Shown: positions 15,364 through 22,492 of the stretch, in pieces
Position numbering within the stretch: the stretch's first letter is position 1
Layout: each line of letters opens with the position of its first letter
NCBI GenBank assembly: GCA_963837695.1
Contig: CAWINZ010000005.1
Span: forward strand, 2,140,412 to 2,204,411
Length of the DNA stretch: 64,000 nucleotides
Origin: VRUE01 sp963837695
GTDB lineage: Bacteria > Actinomycetota > Thermoleophilia > Solirubrobacterales > 70-9
Direction of reading: 5' to 3'
The notes under the pieces: generated by a model
Told to the model about the DNA's origin: nothing
What the model saw: only the letters and a program-made list of their open reading frames with translations
The model's database searches: none
Position numbers and translations under genes: made by a program

Positions 15364-17562
15364 GTGCGACGCTCGATGAGACGCTTCGCCACCTGGGCCA
15401 CCGGCCACCGCAAGACCGTGATCTTCAGCTGGATCGGCGCCCTGATCGTGATCGGGATGATCGCCGGCTCGGTCGGCTCGGACTTCAGCGAAGAATTCAA
15501 GCTGCCGTCCTCCGACTCCCAGGAGGCGTTCGATCTGCTGGAACACAAATTCCCGCAGCAGTCGGGGGTCACGGCGGAAATCGTCTACAAGGCGCCGGCC
15601 GGGGCCGGCTCCGCCGCAGTGAAGAAGAAGCTGGAGGGCGTCTTCGCCGAAGCGGAAAAGCTGCCCCACGTCAGCGGGGTCGCCAGTCCCTACGAGTCCG
15701 GCGGCGCCGCCGCAATCAGCAAGGACGGCGAAATCGCCTACGCGACGGTCCAGTACGACACGACCACCGACAAGCTCGAAAAAAGCGACATCAAGAAGCT
15801 CGTCGCGATCGGCCACGCGGCATCGAGCGACGGACTGCAGGTCGAGGTGGGCGGAGCGCCGGTCGAGGAAGTCCGCGCCGAAGAAGAAGGCGGCGACTCC
15901 TCGTTCGCGATCGGCCTGCTCGCCGCCGTCTTGATCCTGCTGCTGACCTTTGGCTCGGTGGTGGCGATGGGCCTGCCACTGCTGACCGCCCTCTTCGCCC
16001 TCGGCGTCGGCCTCAGCCTGGTCACGCTCGGCACGCATGTCTTCGACACCGCCCAGTTCGCCCCGCAGCTGGCGGCAATGATCGGCCTCGGCGTCGGCAT
16101 CGACTACGCGCTCTTCATCCTCACCCGCTTCCGCAACGGGCTCGACGAAGGGCTGGAGCCCCGCGACGCGGCGATCGCGGCCGTCGACACCGCCGGTCGC
16201 GCCGTTCTCTTCGCCGGCATCACCGTGATCATCTCGCTGATGGGGATGCTGTTGCTCGGCATCACCTTCCTCTACGGAGTGGCGATGTCGGCTGCGCTCG
16301 CGGTTCTCTTCACGATGATCGCGGCGCTGACCCTGCTGCCGGCACTGCTGACGATCGCCGGCCGCCGCGTCGACCGACTGCGCATCCCCGGGCTGGGAAA
16401 GCGCGAGCCCTCCACGGCCGAAGACACGCGCTGGTTCCGCTGGAGCCGTGAGATTCAGCGCCGCCCGGTGCTCTCGGCCCTGCTCTCGGGTGGGCTGCTG
16501 CTCGCCCTCTGCATACCGACCCTCTCGCTGCGACTCGGCTCCAACGACGCCGGCACCGACCCCGCCGGCTCCTCGACGCGTGAAGCCTACGACCTGTTGG
16601 CCGAAGGCTTCGGCCCCGGCTTCAACGGCCCCTTCCAGATGGTCGCGGCGCTGCCGGGCAAGGGCGAAGACCAGGCACTCGTGACCCTGCGCAAGACGCT
16701 CAAGAATGAAGAAGGCGTCGCGAAAGTCACCTCGATCACGCTCAACCCCGCCGAAAACACCGGCGTGTTCCAGCTCTACCCGACGACCTCTCCGCAGAGC
16801 GCCGACACGACCGCGCTGCTCGACCACATCCGCAGCGACGTCCTGCCGCCGATCGAGCAGCAGACCGGCGCCCAGCTCCACGTCGGCGGCATCACGGCGA
16901 TCTTCGAGGACTTCGGCGACGCGATCTCCGAAAAGCTGCCGCTCTTCATCGGCGTCGTCCTACTGCTCTCGGCGCTGCTGCTGATGATCGTCTTCCGCTC
17001 CGTGCTGGTGCCGCTGAAGGCGATAACGATGAACCTGCTCAGCATCGGCGCCGCCTTCGGCCTGATCGTCGCCGTCTTCCAGTGGGGCTGGGGCGCGAGC
17101 GTCATCGGCGTCGACGGCACCGGGCCGATCATCTCCTTCTTCCCGGTCTTCCTCTTCGCGATCGTCTTCGGCCTCTCGATGGACTACGAGGTCTTCCTGA
17201 TGTCGCGGATCCACGAGGAGTGGGAGCACAAGCACGACGCGACGGTCGCCGTCACCCGCGGCCTCGCCCTGACCGGCCGCGTGATCACTGCTGCGGCAGC
17301 GATCATGGTCACCGTCTTCGCCTCGTTCATGATCGGCGAAGACCGGATCATCAAACTCTTCGGCCTCGGCCTCGCCTCGGCGGTCTTCATCGACGCCGTA
17401 ATCATCCGCTCGGTCCTCGTGCCCTCCGTGATGCAGCTCTTCGGCAAGCGCGCCTGGTGGCTACCAGCCTGGCTCGACCGCCTCCTCCCGAGGCTCCACG
17501 TAGAGCCGGCCGAGGGCGACCCGTCACCGACGGGCGAGCATCCCGTAGTTGAAAGTGCCTAG
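15364..17562 (+). CDS. MMPL/RND-family membrane transporter
   Basis: A 732-residue membrane protein of the MMPL family. TM1 (VIFSWIGALIVIGMIAGSVG) is followed by an extracellular domain (about 45-175), a block of five TM segments containing the signature GLGVGIDYALFILTRFR, a second extracellular domain (about 350-520), and a second block with GLSMDYEVFLMSRIHEE. Both GxxxDY motifs belong to the proton relay. Family members export lipids, siderophores or drugs; the substrate here is unknown. The start is either GTG 15364 or ATG 15376 (MRRFATWATGHRKTV). It is divergent from fakA and stands alone as a transcription unit. Confidence 0.88.
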   Translation: MRRSMRRFATWATGHRKTVIFSWIGALIVIGMIAGSVGSDFSEEFKLPSSDSQEAFDLLEHKFPQQSGVTAEIVYKAPAGAGSAAVKKKLEGVFAEAEKLPHVSGVASPYESGGAAAISKDGEIAYATVQYDTTTDKLEKSDIKKLVAIGHAASSDGLQVEVGGAPVEEVRAEEEGGDSSFAIGLLAAVLILLLTFGSVVAMGLPLLTALFALGVGLSLVTLGTHVFDTAQFAPQLAAMIGLGVGIDYALFILTRFRNGLDEGLEPRDAAIAAVDTAGRAVLFAGITVIISLMGMLLLGITFLYGVAMSAALAVLFTMIAALTLLPALLTIAGRRVDRLRIPGLGKREPSTAEDTRWFRWSREIQRRPVLSALLSGGLLLALCIPTLSLRLGSNDAGTDPAGSSTREAYDLLAEGFGPGFNGPFQMVAALPGKGEDQALVTLRKTLKNEEGVAKVTSITLNPAENTGVFQLYPTTSPQSADTTALLDHIRSDVLPPIEQQTGAQLHVGGITAIFEDFGDAISEKLPLFIGVVLLLSALLLMIVFRSVLVPLKAITMNLLSIGAAFGLIVAVFQWGWGASVIGVDGTGPIISFFPVFLFAIVFGLSMDYEVFLMSRIHEEWEHKHDATVAVTRGLALTGRVITAAAAIMVTVFASFMIGEDRIIKLFGLGLASAVFIDAVIIRSVLVPSVMQLFGKRAWWLPAWLDRLLPRLHVEPAEGDPSPTGEHPVVESA

Positions 17563-17565
17563 GTT

Positions 17566-17671
17566 CTGAGGTCGTAGGACCAAGCGAGGGCGTGCCGACG
17601 GCGGAGCGACAGTGCTCTGCACGGCGCGTAGCCGCCGGTGCGACCTCGCGCAGTGTGTCCTACGGCCTCAG
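17566..17671. terminator. Long imperfect palindrome between convergent genes, likely two-way terminator
   Basis: The outer arms CTGAGGTCGTAGGAC (17566-17580) and GTCCTACGGCCTCAG (17657-17671) pair at 14 of 15 positions. Inner CGAGG/CCTCG and GGCGG/CCGCC segments can pair as well. It lies between the MMPL gene (plus) and rpmB (minus) and overlaps the rpmB stop codon. There is no T-tract. Its architecture resembles the other palindromes of this window, so it may be a repeat element reused as a terminator. Confidence 0.55.
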
Positions 17672-17859
17672 GCGGCCTTGGTGACCTTGTTGGCCTTGAG
17701 GCAGCGAGTGCACACGTAGGTGCGCAGCTTGCGGCCCTGCTCTTCGATCCGCACCTTCTGCAGGTTCGGGTCAAAGCGCCGCTTCGTGGCGACCATCGAG
17801 TGGCTTCGGGACTGGCCGAACGCCGGTCCCTTGCCGCAGCTGTGGCATACCTTGGCCAT
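17668..17859 (-). CDS. rpmB: 50S ribosomal protein L28
   Basis: The 63-residue protein starts MAKVCHSCGKGPAFGQSRSHSMVATKRRFDPNLQKVR and continues YVCTRCLKANKVTKA, with the two CxxC pairs of zinc-type L28. I chose the ATG at 17859; four extra codons upstream (MHDP) are possible but unusual. It is normally found near recG and fakA in actinobacteria, as here, though now separated from them by the MMPL gene. Confidence 0.96.
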   Translation of the reverse strand: MAKVCHSCGKGPAFGQSRSHSMVATKRRFDPNLQKVRIEEQGRKLRTYVCTRCLKANKVTKAA

Positions 17860-17877
17860 CGGGTCGTGCATGGTACC

Positions 17878-17906
17878 TTGAACGCAAGTTAGCTAACTAG
17901 ACTAAC
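17878..17906 (+). promoter_or_regulatory. Candidate promoter/operator of the Phd-VapC module
   Basis: A perfect 12-bp palindrome AGTTAGCTAACT (17887-17898) lies between a TTGAAC (-35-like, 17878-17883) and TAGACT/GACTAA (-10-like, about 17898-17905), some 50 bp upstream of the antitoxin start. Antitoxins of this class bind palindromes over their own promoter, which would fit. It also sits in the leader of the divergent rpmB. No transcript data support it. Confidence 0.4.
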
Positions 17907-17956
17907 CGAGATAGATCGCAAACTCCGGCACCCGCCCGACCGAGAGAGGGAGAGAA

Positions 17957-18253
17957 ATGAGCGCTGAGGACTTGGAGAGCGTGAACATGCACGAGGCCAA
18001 GACCCACCTGTCGAGGCTCGTCGAGCGCGTCGAAGGAGGCGAGGAGATAGTGATCAGCCGCGCAGGGAAGCCAGCGGCGAGGTTGGTGCCCGTAGCCCCC
18101 GAGAAAAAGGGGCGTCGCAAGCTTGGCGTGTGGGAGGGGAAGGGCTTCTGGATGGCCTCCGAGGAGGAGATGAAGAAGGTCGACCAGGAAATCGCCGAAG
18201 AATTTTATGGACCGGAAGACGAGTGGCCGGAGGAGTGGAAAAAGGCAAAGTGA
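17957..18253 (+). CDS. Type II antitoxin, Phd/YefM family
   Basis: A 98-residue protein. Residues 7 to about 55 have the Phd/YefM fold (VNMHEAKTHLSRLVERVEGGEEIVISRAGKPAARLVPV), which dimerises and binds DNA. The C-terminal part (GVWEGKGFWMASEEEMKKVD ... DEWPEEW) is an acidic, aromatic tail of the kind that threads into the toxin's active site. The ATG at 17957 has GGGAGAGA just upstream. Its stop overlaps the start of the PIN toxin gene (GTGA), so the two are translationally coupled. Confidence 0.88.
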   Translation: MSAEDLESVNMHEAKTHLSRLVERVEGGEEIVISRAGKPAARLVPVAPEKKGRRKLGVWEGKGFWMASEEEMKKVDQEIAEEFYGPEDEWPEEWKKAK

Positions 18254-18627
18254 GGCTGCTGCTCGACACCAACACGCTGATCTGGAGCATGGTCCGGCGC
18301 AAGCGCATCCCATCCATCGCAATCGACGCGATCGAAGACAAAGCCAACGATGTCTTCATCAGCGTGGTCAGCGCGTGGGAGATCGAAATCAAGGCTGCCA
18401 AGGGGCGGCTGGAGCTTCCGTCGAGCCTTGAAGACGCACTCGCCGCACAAAGCTTCGAGCCCTTGGCGGTCACCATGCGCCATGTCCATGCCGTCGAATC
18501 GCTGCCCCGGCACCATCGCGACCCCTTCGATCGGATGATCATCGCTCAGGCACATCTCGAGCAGATGACGGTCATCACCTCTGACAGCGAAATGCAGCGC
18601 TATCCGATCTCTGTGCTGTCGATCTAA
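18250..18627 (+). CDS. VapC-family PIN-domain toxin
   Basis: A 125-residue PIN ribonuclease of the Sll0205-like group. The acidic residues are visible: LLLDTNTLIW (D6), SAWEIEIKAAKGRL (E about 46), HHRDPFDRMIIAQA (D about 93, with a further D) and TSDSEMQRYPI at the end. Such toxins cut tRNA or rRNA when not held by the antitoxin. I chose the GTG at 18250, which overlaps the antitoxin stop, although the frame stays open further upstream. Its last 4 bp overlap the end of the convergent ribH. Confidence 0.87.
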   Translation: MRLLLDTNTLIWSMVRRKRIPSIAIDAIEDKANDVFISVVSAWEIEIKAAKGRLELPSSLEDALAAQSFEPLAVTMRHVHAVESLPRHHRDPFDRMIIAQAHLEQMTVITSDSEMQRYPISVLSI

Positions 18628-19115
18628 GCAAGCTGCCGCTGCAACAGCGCCATCCGCGCCACGGTCAGCGCAGCGTTGCGGCCCTGATCGCGCTTGCCGC
18701 CGCCGGCCCGCTCCAGCGCCTGCTCCATCGTGTCGCAGGTGATCACGCCGAAGGCACAGGGCACCCCGGTCGCCAGCTGTACGTCCTGGATGCCGCGGGC
18801 GGCCTCGGCGCAGACGAAGTCGTAGTGGTCGGTCTCACCGCGGATCACGACGCCGAGGCAGGCGACGCCGGCGAACTGGCCGCTCTCGGCGTGCAGCTTG
18901 GCGGCGAAGGGCAGCTCGTAGGCGCCGGGGACAGAAACGTGGCGGACGGACGGCGCCGGGACGCCGGCCAGCTCGAAGCCCTCATTGGCGCCGCGCAGCA
19001 GGCGCTGGGCAAGGTCCTCGTAGAAGCGGCCGACGCAGACGGCGAAGCTGAGCGAGGAGAGGATCGAGCGCTCGGCCTCGTCGAAGCTCTCCAGGAACGC
19101 ACCGGGCTCAGCCAC
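18624..19115 (-). CDS. ribH: 6,7-dimethyl-8-ribityllumazine synthase
   Basis: Lumazine synthase condenses ribityl-aminouracil with dihydroxybutanone phosphate in the penultimate step of riboflavin synthesis. The 163-residue protein has VPGAYELPFAAK, CLGVVIRGETDHYDFVCAEAARGI (with the catalytic His) and FGVITCDTMEQALERAGG. The chain has a slightly extended N-terminus (MAEPGAFLESFDEAER). It is the last gene of the rib operon and overlaps ribBA by 8 bp. Confidence 0.96.
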   Translation of the reverse strand: MAEPGAFLESFDEAERSILSSLSFAVCVGRFYEDLAQRLLRGANEGFELAGVPAPSVRHVSVPGAYELPFAAKLHAESGQFAGVACLGVVIRGETDHYDFVCAEAARGIQDVQLATGVPCAFGVITCDTMEQALERAGGGKRDQGRNAALTVARMALLQRQLA

Positions 19116-20433
19116 CGGCGTTCTCCGCGTCGCGTTCCTCCTCGTCGTGGATCATCTCCTCGTCGAGCGCCAGGCCCTGGTGGTGCAGCGCGTGGCCCAT
19201 CTTGTCGCGCTTGGTCCGCAGGTAGCCCTCGTTGTGGGCGTTGGGCGCCGACTCGATCGGCACCTGCTCGGTGACCGAGAGGCCGTAGCCCTCCAGGCCG
19301 ACGATCTTTTTCGGGTTGTTGGTGAGGATGCGGATGCTGGTCAGGCCGAGGTCGCCGAGGATCTGGGCACCGATGCCGTAGTCACGCAGATCGGCCGGCA
19401 GGCCGAGCTTGAGGTTGGCCTCGACCGTATCGGACCCTTCCTCCTGCAGTTTGTAGGCGCGCAGCTTGTTGAGCAGGCCGATCCCGCGGCCCTCCTGGGA
19501 GAGGTAGAGGAGGACGCCCTGGCCCTCCTGCTCGATCATCGCGAGCGCCGAGGCGAGCTGTTCGCCGCAGTCGCAGCGCATGCTGTGGAAGACGTCGCCG
19601 GTGAGGCACTCGCTGTGCACGCGGACGAGCACGTCCTCGGCCCCGTCGACCTCGCCCTTGACCATCGCGACGTGGTGTTTGTCGTCGATCAGCGAGCGGT
19701 AGCCGACCGCGGTGAACTCGCCGAACGCGGTCGGCAGGCCGGTGTCGACGACCCGCTCGACCAGCTTCTCGGTGCGGCGCCGGTAGGCGATCAGCTCGGC
19801 GACGGTGATCATCTTCAGGCCGTGCTTCTCGCAGTAGGGGACGAGGTCCGGGACGCGGGCCATCGTGCCGTCGTCGTTCATCACCTCGCAGATCACGCCG
19901 GCGGGGGTGAGGCCGGCGAGGCGGGCGAGGTCGACACTGGCCTCGGTGTGGCCGGTGCGCTCCAGCACGCCGCCCTCTTTGGCCCGCAGCGGGAACATGT
20001 GGCCGGGGACGACGATGTCGCGCGGACCGGAGTTGGGGTCGATCGCAACCTGGATCGTGTGGGCGCGGTCGTGGGCGGAGATGCCGGTGCTGACCCCGCC
20101 CGCCGCCTCGATCGTGACCGTGAAGGCGGTCTGCAGCGGCGCCTCGTTCTTCGCCGCCATCAGGTTGAGGCCGAGCCGTTCGCAGCGTTCCGCGGTCAGC
20201 GCCAGGCAGATCAGGCCGCGCGCTTCCTTGGCCATGAAGTTGACCGCCTCGGGGGTGGCGAACTGGGCGGCCATCACCAGGTCACCCTCGTTCTCGCGGT
20301 CTTCGCCGTCGCAGACGACGACCATGCGACCGCGGCGGATCTCCTCGAGCGCCTCCTCGATAGTCGAGAAGGGGCTCTCGCCCTCGGCCCGCTCGGTTTC
20401 GTCTTGTCTCTGGGTCTCCGTCATCTGGCTCAC
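19108..20433 (-). CDS. ribBA: Bifunctional DHBP synthase / GTP cyclohydrolase II
   Basis: The 441-residue fusion makes both riboflavin precursors. The RibB half (about 20-220) has the acidic loop GEDRENEGDLVMAAQ and the THD-like STGISAHDR segment. The RibA half (about 225-430) has the zinc site SECLTGDVFHSMRCDCGEQL and QEGRGIGLLNKLRAY. The N-terminus has an unusual charged leader (MSQMTETQRQDETERAEGES), and the C-terminus ends in an acidic tail (DEEMIHDEEERDAENAGG). It overlaps ribE by 4 bp and ribH by 8 bp. Confidence 0.97.
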   Translation of the reverse strand: MSQMTETQRQDETERAEGESPFSTIEEALEEIRRGRMVVVCDGEDRENEGDLVMAAQFATPEAVNFMAKEARGLICLALTAERCERLGLNLMAAKNEAPLQTAFTVTIEAAGGVSTGISAHDRAHTIQVAIDPNSGPRDIVVPGHMFPLRAKEGGVLERTGHTEASVDLARLAGLTPAGVICEVMNDDGTMARVPDLVPYCEKHGLKMITVAELIAYRRRTEKLVERVVDTGLPTAFGEFTAVGYRSLIDDKHHVAMVKGEVDGAEDVLVRVHSECLTGDVFHSMRCDCGEQLASALAMIEQEGQGVLLYLSQEGRGIGLLNKLRAYKLQEEGSDTVEANLKLGLPADLRDYGIGAQILGDLGLTSIRILTNNPKKIVGLEGYGLSVTEQVPIESAPNAHNEGYLRTKRDKMGHALHHQGLALDEEMIHDEEERDAENAGG

Positions 20434-21035
20434 GCTCGCTCCTTTCCAGCGAATGGTGCCATCAACCGCTCTACGTGCTTTGCGATCACGTCACACTCGA
20501 CATTCAACTTGCGCCCTGGGGCGGCGTCGCCCAGGGTCGTCCGCTCAAGGGTCTCGGGTATCAGGGAAACAGATAGCCAAGACTCGCCCAAATCCGCGAT
20601 CGTGAGGCTGACGCCGTCGAGCGTAACCGAGCCCTTCTCGATCGCGTAGCGCAGCAGCTCGGGCGCGAGCGCGACGCGCAGGCGCTTGGCGAAGCCGTCC
20701 TCCTCGATCGAGGCGACCTCCCCGACGCCGTCGACGTGGCCTTGGACGATGTGGCCGCCGAGGCGGTCGGAAGCCTTCATCGCCAGCTCCAGATTGACCC
20801 GGGCGCCGACCTCGAGCCCGCCGAGCGAGGTCACCTCCAGCGTCTGGTTCATCGCCTCGGTCTCGAAGCCATTGCCGTCCAAGGTCGTAGCGGTCAGACA
20901 GGCGCCGTTGACGGCGACCGAGTCGCCGGGCTCGATCTCGGCTGCCAGCGAGGTCGCGATTCGGAGGCGGGCGCCAGCGGCGCTGCGGTCGAGCGACTCG
21001 ACGGTGCCGATGTCTTGGATCAGGCCGGTGAACAT
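20430..21035 (-). CDS. ribE: Riboflavin synthase, alpha subunit
   Basis: Riboflavin synthase dismutates two lumazine molecules into riboflavin. The 201-residue protein is the expected tandem of two lumazine-binding barrels: the first starts MFTGLIQDIGTVESLD with NGACLTATTLDG, and the second is GHIVQGHVDGVGEVASIEEDG with GSVTLDGVSLTIADL. It lies 1 bp downstream of ribD and overlaps ribBA by 4 bp. Confidence 0.96.
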   Translation of the reverse strand: MFTGLIQDIGTVESLDRSAAGARLRIATSLAAEIEPGDSVAVNGACLTATTLDGNGFETEAMNQTLEVTSLGGLEVGARVNLELAMKASDRLGGHIVQGHVDGVGEVASIEEDGFAKRLRVALAPELLRYAIEKGSVTLDGVSLTIADLGESWLSVSLIPETLERTTLGDAAPGRKLNVECDVIAKHVERLMAPFAGKERA

Positions 21036-21036
21036 C

Positions 21037-22251
21037 TCACCACTCCTTGTAGCGGGCCGTGATCAGGACGTCGTCGCCGATCGCGTTGACCTCGGTGTGC
21101 AGGGCGAGACCGGGGGTGCCCCTCCCGCCGTGCCGGGCGAGGTCGGGGGTGCCCCTCCCGCTTGCTGGGTTTTTCGCCAGAGAGGTTGGCGGCTGGCCGT
21201 GAGACGCGTCGGGGCGAAAAACAGGACGCCGCTGCGCCGGAGGGGCACCCCCGACCTCGCCTTCTGGATCGCCTAGGAGGGTCGGGGCGATGAAGGTGCG
21301 GGATTGGTCGATGGCGTCCATTGCGAGAAAAGCTGAAGCTAGGGTGCGGCCGCCCTCTAGGAAGAGGCTGGTGATGTTGCGGCGGCCCAGGTCGGCTAGG
21401 GCTGCCCTGAGGTCGTCCGCGACGAGGATCTCGGCGCCTGCATCACGAAGAGCATCAGCCCGCTGAGCGTCGGCGTGCTGCGAGACCACTGCGACGACCG
21501 GCGACTGGTCGAGCGTTTGGAGGAGCTGGGAGTCGAGCGGTAGGCGGGCTTGGCGGTCGAAGACGATGCGGAGTGGCTGGCGGGGAGCTTCCGGGGTGCG
21601 GGCCGTTAGGAGGGGGTCGTCGACCAAGACGGTGCCGATGCCTACGGCGATTGCGTCGGATTCGGCTCGCCATTGGTGAACTAACTCCTGGCTCTGCTTG
21701 CCGCTGATCCAGGGTGAGTCGCCTGGTGGCGTCTCGGTCTTCCCGTCGAGCGACATCGCCAGCTTCAGGGTCACCAGAGGTCGCCCGGTGCGGGCGTGCT
21801 TGCGGAACGGCTGGTTCAGCAGCCGCGCCGCCGTCGCCTCCTCGCCCACCGCGAAATCCACATTCACTTCGCCGTCGCGAAGCATTCCCGGGCCGCGCCC
21901 AGCCGCCTTCTCGCTCGGATCGTCAGACGCGATCACGACCCGCCCGATCCCCGCCGCCAAGATCGCGTCCACACAAGGCGGCTGCCGCCCCTGATGCGCG
22001 CAGGGCTCAAGCGTCACGTACATAGTCGCCCCGGCAGGATCCTCTCCCCTGCTCGCGCAATCGGCAAGCGCCGCCCGCTCAGCGTGCAACTCGCCAAGCT
22101 CCGCGTGAAACCCCTCGCCAATGACCTCGCCATCACGCACAACAACCGCTCCAACCAGGGGATTCGGACTAACTCGCCCACGCCCGAACTCCGCAAGCTC
22201 CAAAGCCCGCTTCAGGTGCTCCCGATCGGTGGCTGTCAGCGTCGAATCCAT
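21037..22251 (-). CDS. ribD: Bifunctional deaminase/reductase RibD, with in-frame palindromic element
   Basis: RibD deaminates the GTP-derived pyrimidine and reduces the ribosyl side chain. The deaminase zinc site is seen as HAERAAL and VTLEPCAHQGRQPPC (about 50-90). The reductase half has KLAMSLDGKTETPPGDSPWISG and LFLEGGRTLASAF. At residues about 331-383, between TLLGDPEGEV and LHTEVNAIGDDVLITARYKEW, lies an insertion encoded by palindromic element copy 4 and a partial second arm. It falls in a C-terminal surface loop and leaves the last strand intact. It is the first gene of ribD-ribE-ribBA-ribH. I saw no FMN riboswitch core in the 240 bp upstream. Confidence 0.93.
   Translation of the reverse strand: MDSTLTATDREHLKRALELAEFGRGRVSPNPLVGAVVVRDGEVIGEGFHAELGELHAERAALADCASRGEDPAGATMYVTLEPCAHQGRQPPCVDAILAAGIGRVVIASDDPSEKAAGRGPGMLRDGEVNVDFAVGEEATAARLLNQPFRKHARTGRPLVTLKLAMSLDGKTETPPGDSPWISGKQSQELVHQWRAESDAIAVGIGTVLVDDPLLTARTPEAPRQPLRIVFDRQARLPLDSQLLQTLDQSPVVAVVSQHADAQRADALRDAGAEILVADDLRAALADLGRRNITSLFLEGGRTLASAFLAMDAIDQSRTFIAPTLLGDPEGEVGGAPPAQRRPVFRPDASHGQPPTSLAKNPASGRGTPDLARHGGRGTPGLALHTEVNAIGDDVLITARYKEW
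21102..21129. repeat. Extra partial arm of family A next to copy 4
   Basis: About 28 bp (GGCGAGACCGGGGGTGCCCC and the following bases) repeat the outer arm of copy 4 with two changes, 35 bp away in the same orientation. It is translated in RibD as GRGTPGLAL beside GRGTPDLA. It looks like a tandem duplication of one arm without the core. Confidence 0.75.
21137..21260. repeat. Palindromic element, family A, copy 4 (inside ribD)
   Basis: A 124-bp element with 22-bp perfectly paired outer arms (21137-21158 with 21239-21260; the ribD sense strand starts GCGAGGTCGGGGGTGCCCCT). On the ribD sense strand it has the same module order as the other copies, with the loop word GGCCAGCCG. The arms differ from copy 1 by paired changes, such as GTGCCCC/GGGGCAC in place of GTGTCCC/GGGACAC. 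The left half is read in the same frame as in recG (PPAQRRPVFR); the right half is read in a different frame. Confidence 0.92.
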
Positions 22252-22382
22252 CAGTTGATTGACGAGTCAGTCAATCGTACTCCCTGCGTCCGCAATGAAG
22301 GGAGGATGGGGTGTCCCGGAGCGCGCCACCCCGCTCAAGCTGAAGAAGTAGCCGGTCCTGGGTACCACGGTGTGCGCTTCTT

Positions 22383-22461
22383 CCGCGGGTGGCACGGGGG
22401 GAGGGGGTGTTCGGACGGGTGAGTCCGCTAACACCCCCTCCCCCCGTGACAGGACCCGCGG
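22383..22461. promoter_or_regulatory. Strong hairpin between divergent ribD and the glycosyltransferase gene
   Basis: A perfect 19-bp stem (22393-22411 with 22430-22448, CACGGGGGGAGGGGGTGTT) is capped by a CGGAC/GTCCG helix and surrounded by CCGCGGGT/ACCCGCGG at the outer edge. It lies about 45 bp upstream of the glycosyltransferase start and 130 bp upstream of ribD. It may be a protein-binding or leader structure, or another palindromic repeat of this genome. The rest of the 240-bp gap shows nothing else I can name. Confidence 0.55.
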
Positions 22462-22492
22462 CCGAGGGCAGGGATACCCTGACCGGCCAACG

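Noticed and set aside
8341..21260. Repeats as a CRISPR array
   Set aside because: Copies are kilobases apart, palindromic and 122-128 bp long, with no regular spacers and no cas genes.
8341..21260. Repeats as an insertion sequence or MITE with known transposase
   Set aside because: No transposase gene, no target duplication and no recognisable terminal motif were found; movement by an element elsewhere cannot be excluded.
22252..22492. FMN riboswitch upstream of ribD
   Set aside because: The conserved core of the FMN riboswitch is not visible on the ribD strand; only a simple hairpin is present.
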